Assembly (NCBI RefSeq): GCF_004792295.1 | Contig: NZ_SRRY01000001.1 | Coordinates: 62,001-126,000 of the forward strand | From: Pseudoalteromonas sp. MEBiC 03607 | GTDB lineage: Bacteria; Pseudomonadota; Gammaproteobacteria; Enterobacterales; Alteromonadaceae | DNA length: 64,000 nucleotides | Direction: 5' to 3' | Part shown: piece by piece, positions 1 through 9,843 of the stretch | Layout: each line of letters begins with the position of its first letter | How positions within the stretch are numbered: position 1 is the first letter of the stretch | Translations under genes and position numbers: made by a program | Notes under the pieces: generated by a model | The model's input: the letters and a program-made list of their open reading frames with translations, nothing else | What the model was told of the DNA's origin: nothing | Database searches by the model: none

Positions 1-136
1 AAAACCCTTCTAGCTGCTGACCATAAATTGCCAATACTGGCATCAGCATAAATAGGCCAAGCATGCGAAATGCAAATACGCTCGCCAACGAAACGGCAGC
101 GCGTTTTTCTCGAGAGTTGAGTGAAGATGCTGTCAT
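1..136 (-). CDS. MFS transporter, N-terminal fragment
   Basis: The gene starts with ATG at 136 and runs off the left edge, so only about 45 residues are visible. They begin MTASSLNSREKRAAVSLASV and continue into a hydrophobic first membrane helix containing FRMLGLFMLMPVLAIYG. A short polar N-terminus followed by an F(R)xLGLFMxxPVLA helix is typical of YajR-like major facilitator superfamily exporters in gammaproteobacteria, which would act in the inner membrane. It diverges from uvrA across 162 bp. The substrate cannot be told from this fragment, and the family call rests on the first helix alone. Confidence 0.6.
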   Translation of the reverse strand, partial: MTASSLNSREKRAAVSLASVFAFRMLGLFMLMPVLAIYGQQLEGF

Positions 137-298
137 GAATTACTGATCTTGCTGTCTGTTAAAATGTGAGCGTGGATTCTACCACAAGCAAAAACTAAAT
201 AATCACCTGTGAGTGATGATTTTTTCTTTGATCAAGGATTAATCTTATCGCGTATTGTGAGATACTGAAAAAATAATTAGGTAACAAAACGAGATAGC

Positions 299-3118
299 AT
301 GGAAAACATTGAAGTCCGAGGCGCCCGTACGCACAATTTAAAAGACATCAGCCTAACCATTCCCCGTGATAAGCTGATAGTTATCACTGGCCTATCTGGT
401 TCAGGAAAATCGTCTTTAGCGTTTGATACGCTTTATGCAGAAGGGCAACGTCGTTATGTTGAATCACTCTCTGCGTATGCAAGGCAGTTCTTATCGCTGA
501 TGGAAAAACCCGATGTGGATCACATCGAAGGTTTATCGCCTGCAATCTCTATTGAGCAAAAATCAACCTCGCATAACCCGCGCTCAACAGTCGGAACCAT
601 CACCGAAATTTACGATTACCTACGTTTATTATTTGCCCGTGTAGGTGAGCCACGCTGTCCTACTCACGACTTACCGCTTGCAGCACAAACTATCAGCCAA
701 ATGGTCGATACGGTTTTAGCGCTACCTGAAGGTAGCAAGCTAATGCTATTAGCACCAGTTGTGAAAGACCGAAAAGGTGAACATGTTAAGCTGCTTGAGC
801 AACTTGCAAGCCAAGGCTTTATTCGTGCCCGTATCGATGGCGAAGTTTGTGACTTATCAGATCCACCAACCCTTGAGCTTCATAAAAAGCACACTATCGA
901 AGTTGTGGTTGACCGCTTTAAAGTAAAAGATGGCCAACAACAGCGTTTAGCTGAATCATTCGAAACGGCGCTTGAGCTTTCAAGCGGTATAGCTCATGTA
1001 GCGGCAATGGATGACTCTCTTAGCGAAGACATGCTGTTTTCAGCTAACTTTGCTTGTCCAACCTGTGGCTATGCAATGGGCGAGCTTGAACCGCGTTTAT
1101 TCTCGTTTAATAACCCAGCAGGTGCATGCCAAAGCTGTGATGGTTTAGGTGTACGTCAGTATTTTGATCCAAACCGTGTAGTACAAAACCCAGAGCTAAG
1201 CTTGTCGGGCGGCGCAATTAAAGGATGGGACAAACGCAGCTTTTATTATTTCCAAATGCTGCAAGCCGTCGCGGAGCATTACAAGTTTGATTTGGAAGCG
1301 CCGTTTCAAAATCTGAGTAAAGAAGCACAAAAAGTTATTCTTGAAGGTTCAGGCAAAACTAAAATTGCCTTTAACTATCGTAACGACCGTGGCGACTTAA
1401 TTACGCGTAACCATGAGTTTGAAGGCGTTTTAAATAATATGAACCGCCGCTACCGCGAAACAGAATCAAACTCGGTGCGCGAAGAGCTGGCTAAATACCA
1501 AACGAGCCAAGCGTGTCCAAGCTGTCATGGCTCTCGATTACGCGAAGAAGCTCGCCATGTATTTATTGGCCAAACCAATCTACCTGCCATCACCACAATG
1601 AGTATTGGTGAAAGCATGGCATTTTTTGATAGCTTAAGCCTAACAGGTCAACGTGCCCAAATTGCCGATAAAATCCTCAAAGAAATTCGCGACCGTTTAT
1701 CTTTCCTAATTAATGTAGGCCTTAATTACTTATCACTTGAGCGAAGCGCTGACACCCTCTCAGGTGGTGAAGCTCAGCGTATTCGTTTAGCAAGCCAAAT
1801 TGGTGCAGGCCTTGTTGGTGTTATGTACGTACTGGATGAACCATCAATTGGTTTGCACCAACGCGATAACGACCGCTTACTAAAAACCCTTATTCACTTA
1901 CGTGATTTAGGCAACACCGTCATTGTGGTTGAGCATGACGAAGATGCCATTCGCGCTGCCGATCATATTATCGATATCGGCCCGGGTGCCGGTGTTCATG
2001 GCGGCCATGTTATTGCACAAGGTACCCATGACGATATTCTAGCGAGCAAAGATTCTATCACCGGTCAGTACCTCTCTGGTGAAAAGAAAATCGAAGTACC
2101 AGAAACTCGCCATCAAACTACCGACAAATGGCTTGAGTTATTTGGTGCCACAGGTAACAACTTAAAGAACGTTGATTTACGTATTCCATTTGGCTTAATG
2201 ACCTGTATCACAGGTGTATCAGGCTCAGGTAAATCGACGCTTATCAACGACACTTTATTTAAGCTGGCTCATACCGAGTTAAATGGCGCGACGACCGCAG
2301 AAGCAGCACCGTATAAGTCGATCAAGGGCCTAGATCATTTTGACAAAGTGATTGATATTGACCAAAGCCCGATTGGCCGTACTCCACGTTCAAACCCTGC
2401 CACTTACACCGGTATTTTTACCGGTATTCGAGAGCTATTTGCGGGTACGCAAGAAGCCCGTTCACGTGGCTATAAGGTCGGTCGCTTTAGCTTTAACGTT
2501 AAAGGTGGTCGTTGTGAAGCTTGCCAAGGTGATGGCGTGATCAAGGTAGAAATGCACTTTTTACCTGATGTATATGTGCCTTGTGATGTATGTAAAGGTC
2601 AACGCTACAACCGTGAAACCCTCGAAGTACAGTACAAAGGTAAAAACATTCACCAAGTACTCGAAATGACCGTAGAAGATGCCCGTGACTACTTTGATAA
2701 AATCCCGGCCATTGCACGTAAACTGCAAACGTTAATGGATGTTGGCTTGTCGTATATTCGCTTAGGTCAAGCTGCAACAACCCTCTCAGGTGGTGAAGCA
2801 CAGCGTGTGAAACTGGCTCGTGAACTTTCAAAACGCGATACCGGTAAAACCTTATATATCCTTGATGAACCAACTACGGGTTTACACTTTGCTGATATTC
2901 AGCAATTATTAGTAGTACTTCACCGCTTACGCGATCACGGTAATACCATTGTTGTTATTGAGCATAACCTTGATGTGATCAAAACCGCAGACTGGATTGT
3001 CGATTTAGGCCCAGAAGGTGGCTCAGGCGGTGGTGAAATTTTAATTTCAGGTACACCTGAAGACGTCGCTGACTGTGAGCGTTCACACACAGGAAGGTAC
3101 TTAAAACCACTACTATAA
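299..3118 (+). CDS. uvrA: UvrABC excinuclease subunit A
   Basis: UvrA is the damage-recognition ATPase of nucleotide excision repair; it dimerises and loads UvrB on lesions. The 939-residue product matches the family length of about 940. Two ABC ATPase modules are visible: Walker [10 protein letters not shown] near residue 31 and GVSGSGKST near 639, with ABC signatures [12 protein letters not shown] near 486 and [12 protein letters not shown] near 829. Zinc-binding cysteine pairs occur as CPTC/CQSC (about 252-281) and CEAC/CDVC (about 739-764). I saw no CTGT-N8-ACAG LexA box in the 162 bp upstream, so SOS control is not evident here. The next gene starts 12 bp downstream. Confidence 0.98.
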   Translation: MENIEVRGARTHNLKDISLTIPRDKLIVITGLSGSGKSSLAFDTLYAEGQRRYVESLSAYARQFLSLMEKPDVDHIEGLSPAISIEQKSTSHNPRSTVGTITEIYDYLRLLFARVGEPRCPTHDLPLAAQTISQMVDTVLALPEGSKLMLLAPVVKDRKGEHVKLLEQLASQGFIRARIDGEVCDLSDPPTLELHKKHTIEVVVDRFKVKDGQQQRLAESFETALELSSGIAHVAAMDDSLSEDMLFSANFACPTCGYAMGELEPRLFSFNNPAGACQSCDGLGVRQYFDPNRVVQNPELSLSGGAIKGWDKRSFYYFQMLQAVAEHYKFDLEAPFQNLSKEAQKVILEGSGKTKIAFNYRNDRGDLITRNHEFEGVLNNMNRRYRETESNSVREELAKYQTSQACPSCHGSRLREEARHVFIGQTNLPAITTMSIGESMAFFDSLSLTGQRAQIADKILKEIRDRLSFLINVGLNYLSLERSADTLSGGEAQRIRLASQIGAGLVGVMYVLDEPSIGLHQRDNDRLLKTLIHLRDLGNTVIVVEHDEDAIRAADHIIDIGPGAGVHGGHVIAQGTHDDILASKDSITGQYLSGEKKIEVPETRHQTTDKWLELFGATGNNLKNVDLRIPFGLMTCITGVSGSGKSTLINDTLFKLAHTELNGATTAEAAPYKSIKGLDHFDKVIDIDQSPIGRTPRSNPATYTGIFTGIRELFAGTQEARSRGYKVGRFSFNVKGGRCEACQGDGVIKVEMHFLPDVYVPCDVCKGQRYNRETLEVQYKGKNIHQVLEMTVEDARDYFDKIPAIARKLQTLMDVGLSYIRLGQAATTLSGGEAQRVKLARELSKRDTGKTLYILDEPTTGLHFADIQQLLVVLHRLRDHGNTIVVIEHNLDVIKTADWIVDLGPEGGSGGGEILISGTPEDVADCERSHTGRYLKPLL

Positions 3119-3130
3119 AAAGGATATTGC

Positions 3131-4189
3131 GTGCGTAGGTATTTAAAAATTGCAAAATGGCGCGCTAATAAACAGTTTCAACAACAGCAACGTAGCTGGC
3201 AGCCTCATAAAACGAGGCTGGTTGAACGATTACAGGCCATTTGGTTTAACTTAAGTACCGCACAAAAGCTCTATCTTTTAGCATTAAGCAGCCTGATTGT
3301 TCTGCAATCGGGCTGGTTAAGTGCCACCATCACCATTATTGCGCTTGTTATTGAATTTTGGCCCAAGTTTAACCAACTTTGGCACTCGCTTGCCGGCAAA
3401 GCACTGATTTTAATCTTCTATGCTAGTATCGCTAACTTTGTATTGGCAGGTGCAAGCGGCATAGTAAATGATGTAACCCATGTTTCTGCCAATCATTTTA
3501 ACTACACACATAACTTTGCCACTCTGTTATATTTACCGCCTTGGGCGCTGGGAATAACACTAGGTACATTATTGTTATTTCAACTCTTTTTGCCTTTTTA
3601 TATTTTTATTCTATTGCTGATAAAACCATTTGGCTCTGAGCGAGTTAAATTTATAAGTCAAAGCTATTCGCCGCTATTAACCGCCATCGTGCGTTTTATT
3701 TTAGCAACCGTAGTATTTATTAACTTAATTTCGTTTCTTGATGACAAGCCACCTGAAGAAGTGCTCGACAACATGGTCAGTACCTTTATCGATAGCAAAG
3801 TCATTGCCAAAGAGTCAGGTGAAGAGCAGCAAAAAGCGGTTGAAGAACTCAGTGAAAAAATTGAGCAACAAATTCCTGACATCAACGAAGAAGCTCAGGT
3901 ACCTAGCCGTGATATAAACATACAAGCTGATAACGAAACGGCTGAAAATCTACGTCAGTTTTTAGATAGTAAAGGTTACTTTGAGCGCAGCAAACGCTTA
4001 ATTGCCATGTTTGCTTACAGCTTTGAGGCCGATAGTTATTCGCGCTGTTTAAAGGCTGAAAACAGTAAAGCTGTTGAGCTGAATGATTACGAAATAGTGC
4101 AAGTAACCCCTGATCACAATGCTGAATATGGCTATCGATTTGAAGTCATTGCGTGTGACTCGCCAGGCGTTACCCCTGTTGCAAAGTAA
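3131..4189 (+). CDS. Multi-pass membrane protein of unknown function
   Basis: The 352-residue product starts at GTG 3131, 12 bp after uvrA, so it may be cotranscribed with it. The N-terminus is basic and glutamine-rich. Hydrophobic stretches suggest four or five membrane helices at about residues 45-78, 88-110, 132-165 and 183-202. The C-terminal half, from about 205, is soluble, acidic and glutamine-rich, with a coiled-coil-like stretch (EEQQKAVEELSEKIEQQ). The last part has two cysteines (SRCLKAE and VIACDSPG). I recognise no family and no catalytic motif. An inner-membrane location follows from the helices; the function is unknown. Confidence 0.8.
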   Translation: MRRYLKIAKWRANKQFQQQQRSWQPHKTRLVERLQAIWFNLSTAQKLYLLALSSLIVLQSGWLSATITIIALVIEFWPKFNQLWHSLAGKALILIFYASIANFVLAGASGIVNDVTHVSANHFNYTHNFATLLYLPPWALGITLGTLLLFQLFLPFYIFILLLIKPFGSERVKFISQSYSPLLTAIVRFILATVVFINLISFLDDKPPEEVLDNMVSTFIDSKVIAKESGEEQQKAVEELSEKIEQQIPDINEEAQVPSRDINIQADNETAENLRQFLDSKGYFERSKRLIAMFAYSFEADSYSRCLKAENSKAVELNDYEIVQVTPDHNAEYGYRFEVIACDSPGVTPVAK

Positions 4190-4492
4190 CGCAGTAATCC
4201 TCTTTTATTAATGAGGCTTGCTGCGCTTCTGCCAGCCAGTGAAAGAATAATAGCCCTCGATAAAGCAAACCCTCAAAAATAATATCCTTTAAAACCTTAT
4301 TTCGGCCCATAAGGATTGGACTTAAACCATTGAAATTGTTTTAATTAAATTTTAAAAACCTTATAAATAAATCGCTTAGAACTAGATAAGCGACTCTATC
4401 CGAATTCCTCGCTATTGTAGTTTCCATCAACGGGCTACCAACCACTTTTGCCTCGTTGATAAAACCAATCAACCAATTAAGGGAATTACATT
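4190..4492. other. Intergenic region, 303 bp, no gene seen
   Basis: No convincing coding sequence is present; a 23-codon ATG frame at 4211 has no ribosome binding site. Just before the next gene the complementary 7-mers ATCAACG (4426-4432) and CGTTGAT (4454-4460) could pair across a 21-nt loop in the leader. AAGGGA before ATG 4493 is the ribosome binding site of the next gene. Confidence 0.5.
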
Positions 4493-4684
4493 ATGAGCAA
4501 TTCAATTTTAAAAATGATGCCACTACTAGCAGTCGCTGCACTCGTTATTACAGCACCGAACACTTTACTAAATAATCAAGGTGCTCAAAAACTAGATCAA
4601 CAGTTAGAGACATCTATAGCCGCCTCTATTGAGCAAATGAACAATAAAATTGATCACCAAATTGAACAACAGCTCAATAACTAA
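4493..4684 (+). CDS. Small exported or membrane-anchored protein of unknown function
   Basis: The 63-residue product has AAGGGA nine bases before its ATG. A short polar and basic start (MSNSILK) is followed by a hydrophobic stretch (MMPLLAVAALVITAP, residues 8-22) that could be a signal peptide or an anchor. The remaining 40 residues are rich in Q, N, D and E with heptad-like spacing (LDQQLETSIAASIEQMNNKIDH), which suggests a short amphipathic helix. No family is recognised. A strong hairpin lies just after the stop codon. Confidence 0.6.
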   Translation: MSNSILKMMPLLAVAALVITAPNTLLNNQGAQKLDQQLETSIAASIEQMNNKIDHQIEQQLNN

Positions 4685-4690
4685 CAGCTA

Positions 4691-4714
4691 GTTTGCCCAG
4701 CATGCTGGGCAAAC
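4691..4714 (+). terminator. Perfect 24-nt palindromic hairpin after the small exported gene
   Basis: GTTTGCCCAGCA and TGCTGGGCAAAC form a perfect 12-bp inverted repeat seven bases after the stop at 4684 and 24 bases before the TraB-family start. No T-run follows. It may stabilise the 3' end of the first message, or partly terminate it, rather than act as a full intrinsic terminator. Confidence 0.5.
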
Positions 4715-4738
4715 CTCATCAATTAACAGGCTAAAATA

Positions 4739-5632
4739 ATGAAAACATTAACTCGATACTTGCTCATCTCATTCATTGCTACATCAGGCTTATTAGCAAG
4801 TAGTTTTAGCATCGCTAAAAGTGCCATTTGGCAGGTAAGTAAAGGTGATGAATATATTTATCTTGCTGGTTCAATTCATATTTTACCTTCTAAAGAGCTG
4901 CCACTTCCCACTGAATTTAATCAGGCTTATAAACTGATAGATACCTTAGTGCTTGAAGCCGATGTACCTGCACCAAGCGATAGCTCGGCACAACTAACCC
5001 TGCTTAAAGCTCTTAGCTATCAAGCAGGTGAAACCTTAAGTAGCAAACTGACAGAAAAAGTTAAGCAACAATTAAAATTACAGCTTAATAGCTATGGCAT
5101 GCATCTCTATGAACTGGATAGCTTTCGACCTTTTATGGTGAGCTTGCTAATCATGTCGTTAGAGTTACAAAAACAGCAGCTCTTAGGTGAAGGCGTCGAT
5201 AGCTATCTTGCGAAACTGGCCAAACAAGATAATAAAAAAATAGCTTACCTTGAAACCTTAGCTTTCCAGTTAAATTTGTTTAAACAATTAGGCAATGAAG
5301 ATGAGAATACCTTTATAGAATCACTATTGGCACAAGTTTCTGACTTCCAGCAACTGTATGTTGAAATGCTCTATGCATGGCGAAATGGCGATATGCAAGC
5401 AATGGCTCAGCTTACTACCCTACCACTAAAACAACGTGATCCCCTTACTTATGAAATGTTAATTAAGCAACGTAATTTAACCTGGCTTAGTAAGATAGAG
5501 CGCTATTTTACTAATCATCAAAAAGAGCTGGTGCTCGTTGGTGCAGCCCACTTGGCTGGTGAAGATAGCTTGTTAGGCCTATTAAAAAATAAAGGCTATG
5601 CAATTAAACAGTTGAACACAGATGAGGAATAA
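4739..5632 (+). CDS. TraB/GumN-family (TIKI-like) exported protein
   Basis: The 297-residue product has an N-terminal signal peptide (about residues 1-29, ending near SIAKSA). The family pattern follows: WQV-x-KG-x-x-Y-YLAGSIHILP near 31-50, then LVLEADV. A second GxxH occurs near the C-terminus (VGAAHLAGEDSLLGLL). The paired GxxH motifs and the conserved glutamate are the features the TraB/PrgY/GumN family shares with TIKI metalloproteases, so a periplasmic metal-dependent peptidase-like role is possible. Activity of the bacterial members is not established. A possible tiny membrane peptide follows 4 bp downstream. Confidence 0.85.
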   Translation: MKTLTRYLLISFIATSGLLASSFSIAKSAIWQVSKGDEYIYLAGSIHILPSKELPLPTEFNQAYKLIDTLVLEADVPAPSDSSAQLTLLKALSYQAGETLSSKLTEKVKQQLKLQLNSYGMHLYELDSFRPFMVSLLIMSLELQKQQLLGEGVDSYLAKLAKQDNKKIAYLETLAFQLNLFKQLGNEDENTFIESLLAQVSDFQQLYVEMLYAWRNGDMQAMAQLTTLPLKQRDPLTYEMLIKQRNLTWLSKIERYFTNHQKELVLVGAAHLAGEDSLLGLLKNKGYAIKQLNTDEE

Positions 5633-5636
5633 AAAA

Positions 5637-5708
5637 ATGGAAAAAACAGACAAAACTGCTGCCGCGCTGATGTGTTTTTTTACTGTTTTAATTGTGCTGA
5701 GTTTTTAA
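5637..5708 (+). CDS. Possible 23-residue membrane peptide
   Basis: ATG 5637 opens a 23-codon frame, MEKTDKTAAALMCFFTVLIV followed by LSF and stop. A short charged start followed by one hydrophobic helix is the usual shape of bacterial small membrane proteins. GAGGA inside the last codons of the TraB-family gene is placed about 11 bases before the ATG, which would allow coupled translation. The bidirectional terminator starts six bases after the stop. The frame is short enough to occur by chance, so this remains a candidate. Confidence 0.4.
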   Translation: MEKTDKTAAALMCFFTVLIVLSF

Positions 5709-5713
5709 TGAAT

Positions 5714-5746
5714 AAAAAAAATACCGCTGTTAAGCGGTATTTTTAT
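5714..5746. terminator. Bidirectional terminator between the TraB-family gene and trpS
   Basis: ATACCGCTGTTAAGCGGTAT (5721-5740) is flanked by an A-run on the left and T-rich sequence on the right. It can therefore terminate both the plus-strand TraB transcript and the minus-strand trpS transcript. Confidence 0.85.
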
Positions 5747-5766
5747 TTCAATTATTTGTTGCAAGC

Positions 5767-6771
5767 TTACGGGCGAGGAATAAAACCTACCGCATCGTAC
5801 ACAGCTTTTAATGTTTTTTCAGCGCGAATACTCGCCTTTTCAGCACCTGATTTCATAATGCTATCAAGTAGTGATTGATCTTCACGGATCTCTTTAAAGC
5901 GCGCTTGAATTGGCTCAATCATATTAACAACCGCTGCTGCAGTGTCTTTTTTCAGGTGACCATACATTTTGTCTTCGTATTCAGGAACTAAGTCTTCGAT
6001 TGAGCGCTTAGTTGCAACTGATAATAAAGTAAGTAGGTTAGATACACCTGGTTTTTCGTCACGATCAAAGTAAATACGTGCTTGTTCGTCTGAATCGGTT
6101 ACTGCTTTTTTCAGTTTCTTTTCAATCTTCTTCGGCTCATCCAATAACATGATGTAACCGTTTGGATTTTCATCTGACTTAGACATTTTCTTCAGCGGAT
6201 CTTGTAAGCTCATTACACGTGCGCCGAACTCAGGAATATACGGCTCAGGTAGTTTGAACACGTCACCGTATAGGTTGTTAAAACGTGTTGCGATATCACG
6301 TGTTAATTCAAGGTGTTGCTTTTGATCTTCACCCACTGGCACTTGATCCGCTTGGTATAACAAGATATCTGCCGCTTGCAGCACTGGGTAAGAGAATAAG
6401 CCCACATTCACGTTATTCGCATGTTTAGATGACTTATCTTTAAACTGCGTCATACGATTAAGCTCACCCATTTGCGCGTAACAGTTTAATACCCAGCTCA
6501 GCTGTGCATGTTCTGGCACTTGAGATTGCACGAATAACGCAGCTTTCTCTGGGTCGATACCGCATGCAGCATATAGCGCAATACCGTCCAGCACGCGCGA
6601 GCGTAATTGCTCTGGATCTTGGCGAACTGTAATGGCGTGCAAATCTACTAACATAAAGAAACTTTCGTGGTCTTCCTGTAGCTTAAGCCACTGGTTAATA
6701 GCGCCAACATAGTTGCCTATTGTCATACCACCGGTTGGCTGAATGCCACTTAACACTACTGGTTTACTCAT
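5767..6771 (-). CDS. trpS: Tryptophanyl-tRNA synthetase
   Basis: This class I aminoacyl-tRNA synthetase charges tRNA-Trp in the cytoplasm. At 334 residues it has the usual bacterial length. It begins [20 protein letters not shown], where TIGN is the HIGH-like signature, and carries the KMSKS loop exactly ([13 protein letters not shown], about residue 195). The gene is last in the minus-strand order rpe-gph-trpS, as in E. coli, 51 bp after gph. No leader resembling a T-box or a trp attenuator is visible. Confidence 0.98.
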   Translation of the reverse strand: MSKPVVLSGIQPTGGMTIGNYVGAINQWLKLQEDHESFFMLVDLHAITVRQDPEQLRSRVLDGIALYAACGIDPEKAALFVQSQVPEHAQLSWVLNCYAQMGELNRMTQFKDKSSKHANNVNVGLFSYPVLQAADILLYQADQVPVGEDQKQHLELTRDIATRFNNLYGDVFKLPEPYIPEFGARVMSLQDPLKKMSKSDENPNGYIMLLDEPKKIEKKLKKAVTDSDEQARIYFDRDEKPGVSNLLTLLSVATKRSIEDLVPEYEDKMYGHLKKDTAAAVVNMIEPIQARFKEIREDQSLLDSIMKSGAEKASIRAEKTLKAVYDAVGFIPRP

Positions 6772-6822
6772 GATGTTCCTTTATATTTTTTACTAAACTA
6801 AAAAGACGAATTTAAAATGCAC

Positions 6823-7488
6823 TTACCTTTGGGTAAGAACGGGTATTATATCTAAGAAATTCTCGCAGAGGTACTCTGGATTGAAATCAGCGAGGTTTTC
6901 ACCTTGGTTATAGCCATAACCGAGTGCAACAACGTCAACATTTGCAGCTTTTGCTGCCAAAATATCACTTTTTGAGTCGCCGATCATAACCGCTTTTTCA
7001 GGGCTGACATCGAGTTGCTGACAAGCATATTGCAATGGCTCAGGTGATGGTTTTTTTGCCATATCATCGCCACAGACAATAAACTGAAAATGACTGGTCA
7101 ATGAGAGTTTATCAAGTAGCTTTTCGGTAAAACGGCGTGCCTTATTGGTGATCACCACCTTAGGAATACCAGCAAGTGCAGCAAGCCCCGTTTCAACATG
7201 TTGATAAAGCGCACTATAGTCACCCACAACCTGGTCATAGTGCTGATAAAACAAATTAATAGCACGCTCTGCAAGGGCTTCATCCAAATGCTCGCTTACT
7301 TGCATGTCACCGCTCAAAGCACGCTTAACTAAGGTTTCAATACCATTGCCGACCCAGCTTTCTACTAGCTTTTGTGTAACAACCGGAAACGCTAAATCGG
7401 TTAAAGTCAGGTTCATCGCAATGTATAAATCATAAACGCTATCGACCAAGGTGCCATCTAAATCGAAAAATGCCGCATCGTATTTCAT
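6823..7488 (-). CDS. gph: Phosphoglycolate phosphatase, HAD superfamily
   Basis: Gph dephosphorylates 2-phosphoglycolate, including that released in repair of oxidised DNA ends. The 221-residue product has HAD motif I FFDLDGTLVDS near residue 8 (nucleophile and acid/base aspartates), motif II VITNKA, a lysine in KKPSPEPL, and motif IV GDSKSDILAA. Its ATG overlaps the rpe stop codon by one base (TAATG), which indicates translational coupling. It is about 30 residues shorter than the E. coli protein. Position between rpe and trpS supports Gph over other HAD phosphatases. Confidence 0.93.
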   Translation of the reverse strand: MKYDAAFFDLDGTLVDSVYDLYIAMNLTLTDLAFPVVTQKLVESWVGNGIETLVKRALSGDMQVSEHLDEALAERAINLFYQHYDQVVGDYSALYQHVETGLAALAGIPKVVITNKARRFTEKLLDKLSLTSHFQFIVCGDDMAKKPSPEPLQYACQQLDVSPEKAVMIGDSKSDILAAKAANVDVVALGYGYNQGENLADFNPEYLCENFLDIIPVLTQR

Positions 7489-8171
7489 TATTCAACCTTC
7501 GCAAGTTCGCTGCGCATCGCATCGATGACCGCTTTGTAATCTGGTTGATTAAAAATTGCTGAGCCTGATACAAACATATCAGCGCCCGCTTCTGCTATTT
7601 CGGCAATATTATCAACACCGACACCACCATCAACTTCTAAACGAATATTGCGACCTGAAGCATCAATAATTTTACGTGCTTGGCGGAGCTTTTCGAGAGT
7701 ATGTGGAATAAAACTTTGGCCACCAAAGCCAGGGTTAACCGACATTAATAGCACTACATCAACTTTATCAAGCACATGTTCAAGGTAACTTAAACTTGTT
7801 GCAGGATTAAACACTAATCCAGCTTGGCAGCCGTTATCTTTAATTAATTGCAAAGTGCGGTCTATATGCTCACTGGCTTCTGGGTGAAAACTGATAATCG
7901 ACGCCCCTGCTTCAGCAAAATCAGGAATAATGCGGTCAACGGGCTTTACCATAAGATGTACATCAATTGGTGCTGTGATGCCGTAATCTCGTAGCGCTTT
8001 ACAAATCATTGGTCCAAATGTGAGGTTAGGTACGTAATGGTTATCCATTACATCAAAGTGTATAACGTCAGCACCACTTGCAAGAACACGATCGACATCG
8101 TCACCTAAGCGAGCAAAGTCAGCCGATAAAATTGAAGGGGCTATTAAATACTTTTGTAAGGTTTCTAACAT
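7488..8171 (-). CDS. rpe: Ribulose-phosphate 3-epimerase
   Basis: Rpe interconverts ribulose 5-phosphate and xylulose 5-phosphate in the pentose phosphate pathway. The 227-residue TIM barrel shows the family landmarks in order: [16 protein letters not shown] at the start, [17 protein letters not shown] with a metal-ligand His/Asp, [15 protein letters not shown], and LEVDGGV with phosphate-binding glycines near the end. It is the first gene of rpe-gph-trpS and overlaps gph by one base. In E. coli rpe directly follows dam. Here 782 bp holding two plus-strand small genes separate them, so rpe probably has its own promoter in 8172-8504. Confidence 0.97.
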   Translation of the reverse strand: MLETLQKYLIAPSILSADFARLGDDVDRVLASGADVIHFDVMDNHYVPNLTFGPMICKALRDYGITAPIDVHLMVKPVDRIIPDFAEAGASIISFHPEASEHIDRTLQLIKDNGCQAGLVFNPATSLSYLEHVLDKVDVVLLMSVNPGFGGQSFIPHTLEKLRQARKIIDASGRNIRLEVDGGVGVDNIAEIAEAGADMFVSGSAIFNQPDYKAVIDAMRSELAKVE

Positions 8172-8504
8172 GAGTGATCCAATAATAATTTGCTACGCTA
8201 AAGGAGCGCTTAATGTAACCTAATCGCTTACTGATTAAAACAGTACGACACAGGGTAAATACTTAGCTGAATAGTAGAAAACCTTTAAGATCATTCGAAT
8301 ATAAGAACTATTAACTAGCTGACCTGCTACCTAAACCGATTAAACGTGTCAAAAGCACCAAAAAACAAAACAAAAATTAAACATAAAATTAACTTTAACG
8401 CGCTAATTTTATTAATTTTTTAATCAATTCAGCATGAATTAAGTTTGTTATTTGAGCAATTATTAGGTATGCTTGTTTAAATAACACAAACAAGGGTTAT
8501 TCTC
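8172..8504. other. Divergent intergenic region between rpe and a small exported gene
   Basis: These 333 bp are very AT-rich, especially 8340-8440, and must hold promoters for rpe (minus) and for the exported protein (plus). I see no ORF, RNA gene or clear operator. AAGGG lies 10 bases before ATG 8505. Confidence 0.5.
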
Positions 8505-8801
8505 ATGCGTGCTTTTAAAATAGGGATCTTAATCGCGTCCGCACTTACTGTTGCTACGTTTGTATCTTTTTCATCTGCCGATGAAGACGAGTTTTTAGCA
8601 ACGGCGTCTGGTTGCTCATGCAATACGCTAAACGCATCATCATCTTCTGCTCAATGTATGAAAGCAGAACAAGAAACTGGATGGTTTTCTTGGTTGACTG
8701 GTGACAGTCGTAGCGCACAATTCCACTACCTCGATTTACTTGAGCTTTTAACAAGTAGCGAAGAGTCAAAGAACGTTAGTAGCTTAAGCTCAAAATTCTA
8801 A
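8505..8801 (+). CDS. Small exported protein of unknown function
   Basis: The 98-residue product has a ribosome binding site (AAGGG) upstream. An N-terminal signal peptide (MRAFKIGILIASALTVATFV, cleavage likely near SSADED) is followed by an acidic stretch and a serine-rich segment with three cysteines (GCSCNTLN and SAQCMKAE), then WFSWLTGD. I recognise no domain. The cysteines could form disulfides after export. It is followed 4 bp later by a DUF2970 gene, so the two are probably cotranscribed. The pair interrupts the usual dam-rpe linkage. Confidence 0.65.
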   Translation: MRAFKIGILIASALTVATFVSFSSADEDEFLATASGCSCNTLNASSSSAQCMKAEQETGWFSWLTGDSRSAQFHYLDLLELLTSSEESKNVSSLSSKF

Positions 8802-8805
8802 TTAC

Positions 8806-8991
8806 ATGAGCAGCTTTATTAGTGCATTACAAAGTGTCTTTGCGGCATTTTTTGGTGTGCAGTCAGAGCAAAAACGTCAAGCTGACTTCAAAGAGCATTC
8901 ACCACTGGCCATCATTGTGATTGCAGTCATTTTGTTTATTATTTTTATTGCTGCTATTTATTTCGCGGTTTCTTTGGTGCTAAATACATAG
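8806..8991 (+). CDS. DUF2970-family small membrane protein
   Basis: The 61-residue product starts MSSFISALQSVFAAFFGVQS, followed by a basic/acidic segment (EQKRQADFKEHSP) and one C-terminal membrane helix (LAIIVIAVILFIIFIAAIYFA). The pattern LQSVxAAFFGVQSxxxRxxDF before a single helix is characteristic of DUF2970, small proteins of proteobacteria with no known function. The last 38 bases overlap the 3' end of dam on the other strand, so the two genes converge through each other. Confidence 0.75.
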   Translation: MSSFISALQSVFAAFFGVQSEQKRQADFKEHSPLAIIVIAVILFIIFIAAIYFAVSLVLNT

Positions 8992-9805
8992 CCATCAATT
9001 CATTCACTTTATTTCGTGAACCACCCTTAGGACTTATTGTCCGCTTCACCTTAATCTCATCAAGTGATGCTTGGCTGTAGATTTTGCGAGTCCACACTGT
9101 ATCGTGATTAGAAATAAGTACGGGCGTATTATTTTCGAATGCAGCCTGCTCAGCTAAATTAGCCAAGTTAGCTTGGTCATCTAAATTAAAGCCGCCTTTA
9201 GCGTAAGAAGTAAACGACGCCGTTTTACTGAGTGGTACATAGGGTGGATCACAATACACTACTGCGTTTTTAGGAATAAGCTTAAACACTTCGTCATAAC
9301 CTAAGCAGGTAAAAGTTGCTTGTTGCGCTTTTTCAGCAAAGAAATTCATTTCTTTCTCTGGAAAGTATGGGCGCTTATATTTTCCAAAAGGAACATTAAA
9401 AATCCCTTTTAGGTTATAACGACATAGGCCGTTGTATCCATGACGGTTCATGTATAAGAACAAAATTGCACGTTCATATACATCACTGCTTTGATTAAAT
9501 TGAACACGGTATTCGTAGTAAGCTTCTGGATGATTATTTAGCTCAACAAATAACTTTTTTGCATCGCTAATAAATTCATCCGGCGTGCGTTTAAGCTCTG
9601 TGTACAGGTTGATCAAATCAGCATTGATATCATTTAAAATATAATGCTTAAAGTCAGTATTGAGGAATACAGAGCCAGCACCAACAAAAGGTTCAACTAA
9701 AGTATCAGCATCCAAACTCGCTTGTTTTAAGCGGGCATGAATATCTTCAACTAGGCTGTATTTTCCACCTGCCCATTTAAGGAAGGCTCTGGTCTTTTGC
9801 TGCAT
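8954..9805 (-). CDS. dam: DNA adenine methylase (GATC)
   Basis: Dam methylates adenine N6 in GATC and directs mismatch repair and replication control. The 283-residue product (E. coli 278) begins with FLKWAGGKYSLVEDI and has the SAM-binding motif VEPFVGAGSVFLN near residue 38. The catalytic DPPY tetrad is present (VVYCDPPYVPLSKTASF, about 185), followed by the SNHDT region. Position after damX and in the aroK-aroB-damX-dam order matches the enteric locus, which supports chromosomal Dam over a phage or restriction enzyme. The 3' end overlaps the convergent DUF2970 gene by 38 bp. Confidence 0.97.
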   Translation of the reverse strand: MQQKTRAFLKWAGGKYSLVEDIHARLKQASLDADTLVEPFVGAGSVFLNTDFKHYILNDINADLINLYTELKRTPDEFISDAKKLFVELNNHPEAYYEYRVQFNQSSDVYERAILFLYMNRHGYNGLCRYNLKGIFNVPFGKYKRPYFPEKEMNFFAEKAQQATFTCLGYDEVFKLIPKNAVVYCDPPYVPLSKTASFTSYAKGGFNLDDQANLANLAEQAAFENNTPVLISNHDTVWTRKIYSQASLDEIKVKRTISPKGGSRNKVNELMAMYLAPKKPRNK

Positions 9806-9843
9806 CTGCTCTTAACTTCAATTCGATATTGCGCGATTCTACA

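Noticed and set aside
137..298. LexA/SOS box for uvrA
   Set aside because: No CTGT-N8-ACAG match was found between the MFS gene and uvrA.
4211..4282. 23-codon frame MRLAALLPASERIIALDK and onward
   Set aside because: There is no ribosome binding site and no membrane or family feature.
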